Shown one piece after another: positions 25,837 through 36,948 of a stretch of DNA of 64,000 bases. The DNA is from Cervus elaphus. Lineage: Eukaryota > Chordata > Mammalia > Artiodactyla > Cervidae. Position 1 is the first letter of the stretch. Each line of letters begins with the position of its first letter. The position numbers were made by a program, and so were the translations under genes. The stretch is taken from NCBI RefSeq assembly GCF_910594005.1, contig NC_057817.1, positions 31,473,001 through 31,537,000 on the forward strand, written 5' to 3'. The notes beneath the pieces were generated by a model. That model was not told where the DNA came from. It worked only from the letters and a program-made list of their open reading frames with translations, and did not search any database.

Positions 25837-25858
25837 TATAATGTATGTATATATATAG
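25808..25858. repeat. (A)n(TA)n microsatellite
   Basis: A run of A followed by alternating TA, specific to unit 2. The corresponding place in unit 1 (about 4890) is an A run only. Confidence 0.95.
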
Positions 25859-26623
25859 TGACAAAAATGCCTATGTGAAGAAAATAAAAAATTAAACTGT
25901 AAGCCAAAAGCTTTTCTCTTATTTATTCAAAGAAATAGACAAATTGTAAAGCTAACTTCCAAATTAATACATTTTTTAAATTAAAGGAAAAGATAGAGAA
26001 AGAAAAAAGAAAACCGCCAGTTGAAATATCAAGGGAATTTTTCAAACTAACAAACTGATTCTGAAGTGAAATGATAAACTGAGCAAACAATATATAAAAT
26101 GGAATCTATAAAAATAAAGGACTGTCACTACCAGGTATTAAAACATATATTATATCTGTATACAATCATTAAGACAGTATAGTACTGCTGTAAAAACAGA
26201 TCAAGGAAGAGAAGAGGAAACCTGTTAAAAAAAAGTCAGTAAATACAGAAATTAAACACAGGTTTTTAAGCCTTCACCTGCAATTCCAAAATTTCCAAAA
26301 ATATCAGTAAACCAAACATTTTTTTTCCCCCGAAACTAATTTGGAGTTAAAACTGGCAGGTACAGGACATGAAGCTATTTGTAGACTTTTATAATCCCAC
26401 TTAGAAGGGGTACTCAGAAGTTGCATTATAGAAATAGCAATGTGTTTGACTAGGGGTGCAGCAGAGGTGTTACATAATATGCAGTATATTCCATATGTAT
26501 CTTTTCTGAAAGGTTGAGACCATGTCAGAATGAAAATCTAGATGAGTGAAAGTAAAATTTTCACTAACTTGTCCTATTTCTGTCTCATACAGGAAGATTT
26601 TAAGTTTGAATGTTTCTATGTAT

Positions 26624-27222
26624 CAGTTCAGTTCAGTCACTCAGATGTGTCCAACTCTTTGCAACCCCATGGACTGCAGCAAGCCAGACTTCCCTGTCTA
26701 TCACCAACTCCTGGAGCCTACTCAAACTCATGTCCATTGAGTCGGTGATGCCACCCAACCATCTCATTCTTTGTTGCCCCCTTCTCCTCCTGCCTTCAAT
26801 CTTTCCCAGCATCAGGGTCTTTTCAAATGAGTCAGTTCTTTTCATCAGGTGGCCAAAGTATTGGAGTTTCAGCTTCAGCATCAGTTCTTCAATTAATATT
26901 CAGGACTGATTTTCTTTAGGATTGACTGGTTTGATCTTCTTGCAGTCCAAGGGACTCTCAAGAGTCTTCTCCAACACCACAGTTCAAAAGCATCAGTTCT
27001 TCGGTGCTCAGCTTTCTTTATAGTCCAACTCTCACATCCATGCATGATTACTGGAAGAACCATAGCTTTGACTAGACAGACCTTTATTGGCAAAGTAATG
27101 TCTCTGCTTTTTAATATGCTGTCCAGATTGGTCATAGCTTTTCTTCCAAGTAGCAAGTGTCTTTTAATTTCATGGCTGCAGTCACCATCTGCAGTGATTT
27201 TGGAGCCCCAAAAAGTAAAGTC
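26624..27222 (-). mobile_element. BovB 3' fragment with 9-bp TSD
   Basis: Begins with the CAGTTCAGTTCAGT 3'-end repeat and extends into ORF2. The - strand frame 26893-27249 carries GSKITADGDCSHEIKRHLLLGRK-like RTE sequence. The TSD TCTATGTAT is at 26615-26623 and 27223-27231. Unit 1 near 5645 has the uninterrupted site. Confidence 0.93.
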
Positions 27223-28366
27223 TCTATGTATAAAATCCTTTAAAGACAACTGACTTTATAATTCAGGAAAGGTTCCAAACTCCATTATATTCTTAAGGCT
27301 TATTATGGAAGAAAGAAGTTTACTAATGGTTACTGGTCTATTTTAAATGGATAAATATAGGTAGTTTCTACATATAAAATGAGTGGGTAGGCCTGATGGA
27401 AAGGGAGAGACAAGGAAGAAAAAGAGCAGGGTTGTTTCAGAGAGACGTTCAAAGAGAAGCGTTAAGACCAGAGAGGGACTGACCAGATGTGAAGAAGGGC
27501 CTCCTCCCCAAGAGGGAGGGAAGAAAAGAATAACCCATGTGTGGAGATTAGGGAGTTAGAGTTCACCTACAACAGGAACAGGAACATCTCAGCTGCCCAT
27601 TATCAGCTAAGGCTTGGGAGTGTGCATGGGTAAATTCAGGAGAGCAATGAAATGATTGAATTTGTCATGGTGAGATGGATAGTGTGTACAGGAATGGAGG
27701 GAAAGCAGGAGGTGTATTTAAATCCCAGGACTATAAGGGAATAACAAAAGCCCTAAGAGAGTCTTACAAATTGGAGTTCACTTGGTCCCTAGTCTCCTAT
27801 TAACAAAGCCATTTACAGCTATAAGCATTCTGCAGTCCTGTGTCTTCCACTGGCCATGGCAGGACTAGTAGCTTGCCCATCTCTGGACCAAGATCCACTT
27901 TGGCTCTGACCACTGCTGCCTCTCCCATGAGCTTAGAACTGATTCTGGCTCCAGAGAGTTTGTACTTGACATCCCTCTCCAGGGTTCAGCTGGCATAAGA
28001 TTAACAAGTTGATGAAGAAATAGATATAAGAACAAGTTTATTGAGAAAGAGATGTAAGTTATACAAATTGGGCAGGCAATTTTCTCTAGACTAAGAAAGA
28101 TAAAAGAAGACTAAATGATAAGAAAGACTGGCAGATTCTCTTAGCTGAGACCAAAAGACTCAAAACGGAATCAGCTGGACACAAGGATACTTTAGTCTTT
28201 GCCCAGAAGTGACCTTGAGGTGAGGAGCTTTCAGTCTGAACATGCCTGCAGACCTAGCATTGTCTGTGAAATGAGCCTGCTATGTGCAGATCCAGTTAGA
28301 GTCCTCTGCAGAACACTCCCACTGCTGGAATATTTTTTTTTTAACATATGCCCTCTTGCTTTTCAG

Positions 28367-28434
28367 GTAGTTGACAGCCTGGCTCAAATTGCAGAGTACG
28401 TTTTGGACCCAGTATAGCCCTGCTCAGTGAGGAG
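28367..28434 (+). other. Candidate non-coding 5' exon A of receptor 2
   Basis: A 68-bp segment between a pyrimidine-rich acceptor (CTTGCTTTTCAG, ending 28366) and a consensus donor (GAG/GTAAGTGAG). It is identical in length to the unit 1 copy at 7055-7122. It lies 3.3 kb upstream of the intact receptor on the same strand. It contains an in-frame TAG in the frame open in unit 1, which argues for an untranslated role. Unproven without transcript data. Confidence 0.42.
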
Positions 28435-29300
28435 GTAAGTGAGCCAGAGAAACACCTAAATAGAAGGATCTTACTGGCACAAGTTGTAAATTTCTAATTA
28501 AAACTGGCAACTGAACACAGGATGGGGAAGATTATTGCTCAAAGTTGCAAAACTAAATAGTACAAGTTTGAACTCTCTACTCACTTGCCCTTTGGGGATT
28601 TTCCTCTACTGTTTCTTTTTGTACCAGGGGTCTGAACCACAGACGGAAACATTTTCTGAGATGGAGGATGGATGGAGTAAAGTTTATTAGGAAACCAAAG
28701 AAGGAACTATTTCTCCCTACTTCTTTACAGAGAGCCTATGTCACATGTTTTAAAAGTCACTTCATTAGCTAATATTTTGTGCATGGAACAAAAAGCCCAC
28801 TGAAAACGCTACATATGTATGAAACAGACAAATGAAATGCCATGGTGATGCTGGTGGTTGGGGTGGGGAGGCGGGAGACACACAAACTCAACTGTGGTGG
28901 TGCTGAAGACTGGGGCAGCATGTTTGGGCTCCAAGGAGCCCCAAAAAACTCTGTGAAAATTTCACTAGGCTTTAGGTTTCTGCAGGAAACTTTAGATTCC
29001 TAAAGTTTCACTGTGGCCTCCAGATGGAATCAGAATGTAAGCATAGTAGCTGTTGGAGAAGTGTACTAAGAGTGGGAAGATTTTTTTAAGTTAAATTTTC
29101 TGCTATTTTTAGGAAAAAGGAAAACAAGAAATCATACTTTACATGAATAAATCTTAACCCTTCATGTCTACAATTACTTATTTGATGCATCAGTGCCAGG
29201 GCTTCTTCAGATGCTTCAGATAGGGAAACAGGAGGGAAAACTAGAATGGCCATCTCTGCTACCCTGAACCCCCCACCTCTGTCAACTTCTCTTCTTTCAG

Positions 29301-29440
29301 CCTGAATTGTTCTTAGTCTTCAATCTGGCTTCTCTTTAGTCTTCTTTTCCAGGCATGTTCCCTGGCCTAGAAGCCCCCATCTTTGTCCCAAGAGGTCAAA
29401 GCCCTGATAGCATATGTCTGGGAGCAGTGGGTCATCCTGG
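29301..29440 (+). other. Candidate non-coding 5' exon B of receptor 2
   Basis: A 140-bp segment between acceptor TTCTCTTCTTTCAG (ending 29300) and donor CTGG/GTAAGC. The acceptor is kept in all three units. The donor is kept in units 2 and 3 and lost in unit 1. It lies between candidate exon A and the coding exon. Weaker than exon A, because the length varies in unit 3. Confidence 0.3.
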
Positions 29441-29554
29441 GTAAGCAGAAGTTTCAGATATGGTCAATGGGCCAAACTCCCATGATGACTGTAAAGTCTA
29501 TGTCAACATATGTCACAACCTTTGTGACCTTCAGAAATGAGGTCAGTATTACCT

Positions 29555-29725
29555 ACAATGAGGGAGACCTGGATTCGATCCCTGGGTCAGAAAGATCCCC
29601 GGGAGAAGGAAATGGCAACCCACTCAGTACTCTTGCCTGGAAAATCCCATGGACAGAGAAGCTTGGTAGGCTACAGTCCATGGGGTTGCAAAGAGTCGGA
29701 CATGACTGAGCAACTTCACTTTCAC
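29555..29725 (+). mobile_element. Bov-tA SINE, 5'-truncated
   Basis: A sense copy lacking its first bases, flanked by ATTACCT at 29548-29554 and 29726-29732. Unit 1 near 8305 has no insertion. Confidence 0.88.
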
Positions 29726-30911
29726 ATTACCTAAGTTACAAGGTTGTGTAGAATTAAATGAAATTAATTTTGCTACAGTCCTTGGCATAAATTATGCATT
29801 AAGTAAATAATAGTTATTGTCATATGAGTAAAGATGTAAAAAAGTGAGGGTGGGAAGGAAGATGTTTGAAATGAGGTTTGGGAAGAGTGGGAAAATAAGG
29901 AATGAAGAATAATTTTTGCTGGTGAGTTTCAATACTAAAATGCAAGAGATCAATCAGTGGAGGTCAAAAGGAGAGAGAGAATTTCTGGAAGAATAAATGA
30001 AGCCTTGGAATTAAGGCTGGGAGGAAATGTGAGACAGAAGTATGTTTCCTATTTTTTTTTAAATACATTTAGTTGAAATCACAGAGTTGGGCACAACTTA
30101 GTGACTAAAAAACAACAAAAAAATTTAATGAAAACAGATTTTACAACAATGGTAAAATAATTAAGGAAAATGTGCATAAACTGTTGACACTCAACAGAGC
30201 ACAAATATTCATTTACCATAAACCATTTGATCCTTAAGCATATATGGAAGGATTTTTAAACTTTTATAAAGAACTTAATGGATTATTTTTACCACTTTTG
30301 ACCTCATTGGATGAGGGATACCATTTTGCATTTGAAAAGATTATGTCTTAAATAGCTTTCACAGCCACTAATCAGCAAGGACAATCTCTTTATGAGTCCA
30401 CTACTCATTTTATTACCACAGCAGCTGCTATAAAATCTTAGGACATATTGCAAATTCATAGGACCAAGAAAGTGGTGGTCACTCCTGTCCCCCAAAAACC
30501 ATACTGCTCTAAACCCCAAACTCCTTAAATCCACAAATATTTATTGTCTCCGTGTGAAGCACTGGAAAGAGAACTGGCTGTAAAATCAAAAACCTTGGGC
30601 TAGTTCTGGCTCTCAGACATTTAGTTACGGTACAAGGAAGGTCACCTTTGTATCACATATTTTCCTCAATCTGAAAATATGATGTTGGATAACAGGTCTT
30701 GGTTGACATGTCAGATGAGATGTACTAGGAATTCAAACTCTAATTGTTCTCAAAAGCAGCAACACAGAAAAGGATGTTTCTTGCTTTGCCTCTTAGTGTC
30801 TTTCTACTTGCTGCAACATCTAGAGTTCATAGAGTCTTGGTTGATACCAGGTGCTGAAAAGCTGGGGAAAAGCATGAGAGGATAGACATCGTGAGGGTCT
30901 ATGATCTAAGA

Positions 30912-31113
30912 GGGGCTTCCTTAGTGACTCAGATGGTAGAGAATCTGCCTGTGATGCAGGAGACCCAGGTTTCCAACCTTGGGTCAGGAAGATCCCCTGG
31001 AGAGGGGCATGGCAACCCACTCCAGTATTCTTGACTGGAGAATTTCATGGACAAAGGAGACTGGGGTGCTACAGTCCACAAGTCACAAAGAGCTGGACAC
31101 AACTAACACACAC
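30912..31113 (+). mobile_element. Bov-tA SINE with 11-bp TSD, upstream of receptor 2
   Basis: A full sense copy (GGGGCTTCCTTAGTGACTCAG to GACACAACTAACACAC). The TSD ATGATCTAAGA is at 30901-30911 and 31114-31124. The unit 3 equivalent near 43965 (TATTATCTAAGAATTC) is empty. Unit 1 has a Bov-tA at nearly the same position (11879). Confidence 0.92.
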
Positions 31114-31644
31114 ATGATCTAAGAAGCCATAGAGATGGTAGAATGAGAGTTCAGAGATTGTACTGAGGAAGCACTCATTCTTTTATTCAACAAGTGTTTG
31201 TTTAGAGCCCTCTAGCTGAGTCTATTGCATTTCTAGGACTGTGACACTTTCTTGATCCTCTTCTCTTACTCAAAAGTTATGGAACTAGTGACTAGTAATG
31301 GCACTTAGGAATGCATCCATGGTGGTTGTGGGGAACAGAAAAACATCCTTGCTGGTGTATAATATAAATTCTAACCCAAAAAGATAATCTTTAATGAACT
31401 AAATCCATTATCCATGTGTTAAAAAGCATTAAGTATAATAGGGGAGTGATGTTCAGCTTACTAGGGAGTACTTAGAGGCAGCAGAAGAAAAGTTGCAGTA
31501 TTTAATAGGGTAATAGGATAGTCAGATACTTATTTACTCTCAGCTTCACTTTCTGACTTAAGCTAAAAAGTGGATCTTTTATAGGTTAAAAAATTCTATA
31601 CCCGGTGAATGACTCAGATTATTATCCCACCAAATGAGTAAACT

Positions 31645-31702
31645 TTCTTTCTCTTTAGGGATGGACTATCTAAGAAACCATGAAAAATCTCAGCTTTATT
31701 GA
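31645..31702 (+). promoter_or_regulatory. Coding-exon acceptor and overlapping upstream ORF of receptor 2
   Basis: The pyrimidine tract and acceptor TTTCTTTCTCTTTAG end at 31658, giving the usual start of an olfactory receptor coding exon. Three bases into the exon is an ATG (31661) in strong context (GGG before, G after), in a different frame from the receptor ATG at 31680. This upstream frame ends at TGA 31700-31702, inside the receptor frame. It could lower translation from the receptor start, but that is inference. Confidence 0.5.
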
Positions 31703-32600
31703 TGAATTTGTGCTGCTGGGGTTGTCTACTGACCCAGATATCCAGACCATGCTCTTTGTTCTCTTCTTGGGGATTTACCTCCTGACCCTGATGGGGAACC
31801 TGATGATGATCCTGGTGATCAGGGCTGATCCTCACCTGCACACGCCCATGTACTTCTTCCTTGGTCATTTGTCTTTCCTAGACATATGCTACTCTTCAGT
31901 CACTGTGCCCAAGATGCTGCAGAATTTCCTGTCTCAGAGGAAAACCATTTCAGTGTGGGGATGCATCACCCAGAGTTTCTTTTTCATATTTTCTGGAGGC
32001 ACTGAGGGCTGCCTGCTCTCTGCTATGGCCTATGACCGCTATGCTGCCATCTGTCACCCTCTGCTCTACACTGTGATCATGAATGGACCTCTGTGCACTG
32101 CAATGGTGAGTGCAGCATGGCTGATGGGGTTTCTGAACTCACTAGTGAATAATCTTTGTGCCCAGAGCTTACAGTTCTGTGGTCCCAATATCATCTCCCA
32201 CTTCAGTTGTGAACTGCCTTCACTCTTCCCTCTCTCCTGCAGTGATACCACACCTAACACCATCCTGCTGACTGGATCTGCTGCATTTCTAGGACTTGTG
32301 ACACTTCTCCTGATCCTCTTCTCTTACTCTAAAATTATTCTTGCCATTCTAAGTATCTCCTCTAAAGGCCGAGTCAAAGCCTTCTCCACTTGCTCCTCCC
32401 ACCTCACCGTGGTGCTCTTATTCTATGGGACGGCTCTATTCAGGTACATCAGCCCCTCTTCAGGATCAGTCCTGGAGCGAGTTGTCTCTGTACAGTACGG
32501 TGTGATCACATCCTTGGTAAACCCCCTCATTTACAGCTTTAAGAACCAGGAGGTGAAGGCAGCTCTGCAGAGGATACTAAAGCAGCAAATATGTGTCTAA
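31680..32600 (+). CDS. Intact olfactory receptor, family 8S (OR8S1-like)
   Basis: A single-exon, 306-residue rhodopsin-class GPCR, expected to bind odorants at the cilia of olfactory neurons and signal through G-olf. Receptor hallmarks are all present: N-glycosylation site NLS (3-5), GN in TM1 (39-40), HTPMYFFL (54-61), Cys95 for the extracellular disulphide, MAYDRYAAICHPLLY (116-130), extra cysteines in loop 2 (167, 177, 187), SYSKI (215-219), KAFSTCSSHLTVV (233-245) and NPLIYSFKNQEVKAAL (281-296). The start was chosen because it gives the family N-terminus and aligns with both paralogues. It is the only uninterrupted member of the three, and loop 3 is one residue shorter than in its sisters (ISSKG against ISSSKG or ISCSKG). 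Subfamily assignment is from remembered similarity to OR8S1, and the ligand is unknown. Two candidate 5' exons lie upstream. Confidence 0.95.
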   Translation: MKNLSFIDEFVLLGLSTDPDIQTMLFVLFLGIYLLTLMGNLMMILVIRADPHLHTPMYFFLGHLSFLDICYSSVTVPKMLQNFLSQRKTISVWGCITQSFFFIFSGGTEGCLLSAMAYDRYAAICHPLLYTVIMNGPLCTAMVSAAWLMGFLNSLVNNLCAQSLQFCGPNIISHFSCELPSLFPLSCSDTTPNTILLTGSAAFLGLVTLLLILFSYSKIILAILSISSKGRVKAFSTCSSHLTVVLLFYGTALFRYISPSSGSVLERVVSVQYGVITSLVNPLIYSFKNQEVKAALQRILKQQICV

Positions 32601-33089
32601 GGTTAAGAAATTACAATAGGACTTTTCTTCTACATGAAAACCAATCTACAAGGAAAGAGAACTTTGCAAACTTAGAGCTTCTATGGAACTTGAATTTTAA
32701 TATAATTAACTGTATTTGTTTCTTACTCAAAGTGAAATGCCTTCCAAAAGCTGAAAGAAATATACTCAGAGAAGTATTTGACCCATCATGGGTCTGAGGG
32801 GAAAGGTTCAGAGACATCAGCTCCTATCACAGCCTTGGAAACTAGTCCAGAAGGAGTGACTTCACTACAGTTGAAGAGGCAGAACAAGAACAAAGACCTT
32901 GGAAAGAACAAAGTTCTCTGAGCCCTGAACTTGACCTGTGGAGTTACACAAAGGAGCCCATTAGTAGCAGGACAAAGAACAAATCATCTAGACACATTTA
33001 ATGTTCCAGAATGAGACAGTTTATTACCTTTTGTTCATCTGACCTGGTGGTACCATAGACATTAAATGGCATATGTACCTGCAAATAGT

Positions 33090-33540
33090 CACAGAAAAGT
33101 GAAAGCAAAGAATGAACATATTAAATGTCTATGAGCAGATGAATGGATAAAGAAAATGTGGTTCATGCATACAATGGTGGATTACTCAGTTTAAAAAGGA
33201 AAGAAAGCCTGCAACATGTGACAATGCAGATTAACCTTGAGGATATTGTGTTAAGTGAGAAAAGCCAGTCACAGAATAGAAAAACTGCTTGATTCTACTT
33301 ATATGTGGTATCTAAAGAGTTCAAACTCATAGAAGCAGAAATCAGAATGGTGGTTTCCAGGGCCTGGGGGAAGGGGAACTGGGAAAATGCTGTCCAATGG
33401 GCATAGAGTATCAGTCATGCAAGATAAAAAAGAGATCTGTTGTACTGCAGTGTGCATATAGTTAACAGTACCATACATCTAAAAATTTAAGAGGGTAAAA
33501 TTGATGTTGTGTGTTTTTTACCACAATAAAAAATAAATAA
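33090..33540 (+). mobile_element. Old L1 3' UTR fragment after receptor 2
   Basis: Same element as at 14030-14485 and 46190-46690. Its AATAAA at 33525-33530 is the first clear poly(A) signal that I see downstream of the receptor stop. Confidence 0.72.
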
Positions 33541-33611
33541 GAATGAATATATTATTACACTAAATATGGGTATTGAATTTTGCAACTTCTTGCCCGAATA
33601 CATACATCATT

Positions 33612-33672
33612 TTATATATATATATATATATATATGTAATATATATATATATAATGATATATATATATATGG
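33612..33672. repeat. (AT)n microsatellite
   Basis: Three AT runs separated by GTA and ATG. It replaces a short AT-rich stretch in unit 1 near 14550, so the expansion is specific to unit 2. Confidence 0.95.
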
Positions 33673-33674
33673 AA

Positions 33675-36190
33675 GCCAGACAAAAGTCATTAGAAGTAGT
33701 ATAATGTAAATTAAAACATCAAGAGACATTATTTTTATTGAATATAAATCAGTGAAATTAGAACACTCCCACACTCCATATACAAAAATTTACTCAAAAT
33801 GGCTTAAAGACTTAAGTACAAGTTATGACACCATAAAACTCCCAAATGAGAACTTAGGCAAAACATTCTCTGACATAAATCATACCATGTTTCATTAGGT
33901 CAGTCTCCCAAGGCAAAATAAATAAGTAAAAATAGATAATCGTGACGTAATCAAACGTACAAGCTTTTGCACAGCAAAGGAAACCATGAACAAAACAAAC
34001 ACACAACCTATGGAGGATGAGAAAATATTTACAAATAATCAACCAGCAAGGGTTTAGCTTCCTAAACCCTGAGCTCATACAAAGAGCTCATACAGCTTAA
34101 TATTAAAAAAAACAACCCAATTAAAAGATGGGAAGAACCCCTAAAAAGACATTTCTCCAAAGAAGACATACAGATAGCCAAGAGGTACATGAAAGGATGC
34201 TCAACACTAATAATTATTAGAGAAACACAAATAAAAACTACACTGAGTATCAACTCACACTAGTCCAAACTGTCATCATCAAATAAGTTCTGGAGAGGGT
34301 GTTGAAAAAAGGGAATCTTCCTGCAGTGTGGATAGCAATGTAAACTGGTATGGCCACTAAGGATAACAGTATAGACATTCCTTATAAAACTAAAAATAAA
34401 GTTACCATATGATCCAGCAATCCCACTCTTGGGCATATATCTGAAAAAGATGAAAATGCTAATTCAAAAAGATATATGCATCCCAATGTTCATAGCAGCA
34501 CTATTTATAATAGCCAAGACATGGAAGGAACCTACATATCCATCAACAGATGAATGTATAAAGAAGATGCAATATATATAAACAATGGATTATGATTCAG
34601 CCATAAAAAAGAATGATATAATGCCATTTGCAGAAATGTGAATGGACTTGGAGGGCATTCTGCTATGTGAAATAAATCAGACTGAGAAAGACAAATACTA
34701 TATGGTATCACTGTATGTGAAAAGTAAAAAATATGACTAGAAAATATAATAAAAACAATCAGATTTATAGAGAACAAGATGGTGGTTAGCAGTGGAGAGA
34801 GAAAAGGGAGAGGGCAATATACAAGTAGGGGATTAAGAGATACACACTTAGATCTTTAATCCATTTTGAGTTTATTTTTGTGTATGGTGTTAGAAAGTGT
34901 TCTAGTTTCATTCTTTTACAAGTGGTTGACCAGTTTTCCCAGCACCACTTGTTAAAGAGGTTGTCTTTTTTCCATTGTATATTCTTGCCTCCTTTGTCGA
35001 AGATAAGGTGTCCATAGGTTCGTGGATTTATCTCTGGGCTTTCTATTCTGTTCCATTGATCTATATTTCTGTCTTTGTGCCAGTACCATACTGTCTTGAT
35101 GACTGTGGCTTTGTAGTAGAGTCTGAAGTCAGGCAGGTTGATTCCTCCAGTTCCATTCTTCTTTCTCAAGATTGCTTTGGCTATTCAAGGTTTTTTGTAT
35201 TTCCATACAAATTGTGAAATTATTTGTTTAGTTCTGTGAAAAATACCGTTGGTAGCTTGATAGGGATTGCATTGAATCTACAGATTGCTTTGGGTAGTAT
35301 AGTCATTTTGACAATATTGATTCTTCCAATCCATGAACACGGTATATTTCCAGATCTGAAAGAGACACGTGCACCCCAATGTTCATCGCAGCACTGTTTA
35401 TAATAGCCAGGACATGGAAGAAACCCTAGATGTCTATCAGCAGACGAATGGATAAGGAAGCTGTGGTACATATATACCATGGAATATTACTCAGCCATTA
35501 AAAAGAATTCATTTGAATCAGTTCTAATGAAATGGATGAAACTGGAGCCCATTATACAGAGTGAAGTAAGCCAGAAAGATAAAGACCAATACAGTATACT
35601 AACGCATATATATGGAATTTAGAAAGATGGTAATGATAACCCTATATGCAAAACAGAAAAAGAGACACAGATGTACAGAACAGACTTTTGGACTCTGTGG
35701 GAGAAGGCAAGGGTGGGATGTTTCGAGAGAACAGCATCGAAACATGTATATTATCTAGGGTGAAACAGATCACCAGCCCAGGTTGGATGCATGAGACAAG
35801 TGCTCGGGCCTGGTGCACTGGGAAGACCCAGAGGGGTCGGGTAGAGAGGGAGGTGGGAGGGGGATCAGGATGGGGAATACATGTAACTCCATGGCTGATT
35901 CATGTCAATGTATGGCAAAAACCACAATATTGTAAAGTAATTAGCCTCCAACTAATAAAAATAAATGAAAAAAAAAAAAGAGAGAGAGATACACACTATT
36001 AGGTAAGCAGTAAGCCACAAGGATATACTGTATAACACAGGGAGTATAGAAAACATTTTATAAGTATAAATGGAGCATAAACCTTTAAAAATGTGAATTA
36101 CTATTATTATATACCTGTAATTTATATATTATACTGTTCAAGTGTATTTCAATAAAATGTTTATTAAGATTAAAATTCAAAAAAGGAAAA
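33675..36190 (+). mobile_element. L1 3' portion, interrupted by an inverted L1_BT
   Basis: Equivalent to 14590-16270 in unit 1. It carries sense ORF2 C-terminal and 3' UTR sequence with stops throughout, split by the 34849-35984 insertion. Confidence 0.78.
34849..35984. mobile_element. L1_BT with 5' inversion (twin priming), 13-bp TSD
   Basis: The left half (to about 35355) is L1 ORF2 in antisense. The right half (from about 35357) is the sense 3' end with G-rich tract and A tail. Both lie within one TSD, AGAGATACACACT, at 34836-34848 and 35985-35997. This is the signature of one insertion that used two priming events, not of two insertions. Confidence 0.92.
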
Positions 36191-36294
36191 ATTGTTTTGA
36201 CAATTCATTGCTAGTATAATGTTAGATATCAGCATATAGCCCATATTTTATCTAGTTATAGTTATCCATTTTTACTTATAAAGATATACTATCA

Positions 36295-36561
36295 TACATA
36301 GACATGAATCAGCCATGGAGTTACATGTATTCCCCATCCCAAACCCCCTCCCACCTCCCTCTCCACCCGATCCCTCTGGGTCTTCCCAGTACACCAGCCC
36401 CGAGCACTTGTCTCATGCATCCAACCTGGGATGGTGATCTGTTTCACCCTTGATAATTAGCCTCCAACTAATAAAAATAAATGGAAAAAAACATTAAAAA
36501 AAGTTGAATTTTAAGAAGGTAAAAAAAAAAAGAAAAAAAAAGAAAATATTCCAGGAAAAAA
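36295..36561. mobile_element. Short L1_BT with 5' inversion, 15-bp TSD
   Basis: An antisense piece of 3' UTR (to about 36456) is joined to the sense terminal bases (TTAGCCTCCAACTAATAAAA) and a long impure A tail. The TSD AAAGATATACTATCA is at 36280-36294 and 36562-36576. Unit 1 near 16365 has the empty site. Confidence 0.9.
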
Positions 36562-36808
36562 AAAGATATACTATCAAAATAGATTTGAATATTGTAAAGT
36601 AGATTTTCACCTCTTATTGAGATTATCATGTCTTCTTATTGGATGTATTGCAAAATTTCCTAACATTAAATGACTCTTACATTCATGAGAAAATCCATGC
36701 ACGGATATATCTTTTCATATACTACTGAATTATTTTTATTGAAGAAGTGTTCATGTGCATATTTATTATTAAAAGTGACTGTTATTTAGGTGTTAATATT
36801 GTGTTATC

Positions 36809-36948
36809 TGGGAGAAGGAAGTGGCAACCTACTCCAGTATTCTTGCCTGGAGAATCCCCTGGACGGAGGAGCCTGGTGGGCTGCTGTCCATGGGGTCGCA
36901 CAGAGTCGAACACAACCGAAGCAATTTAGCAGCAGCAGCAGCAGCAGC
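36809..36948 (+). mobile_element. Bov-A SINE
   Basis: A sense body with a GCAGCAGCAGCAGCAGCAGC tail, flanked by ATTGTGTTATC (36798-36808) and ATTACGTTATC (36949-36959). Unit 1 near 16605 is empty. Confidence 0.9.

Noticed and set aside
28199..28417. 72-codon frame covering candidate exon A as coding sequence
   Set aside because: It crosses the acceptor and its pyrimidine tract, and the exon frame has a stop in unit 2 but not in unit 1. An untranslated exon is more likely.
34849..35984. Two separate L1 insertions in opposite orientation
   Set aside because: A single 13-bp TSD brackets both halves and there is none at the internal junction, so one twin-primed insertion explains it.
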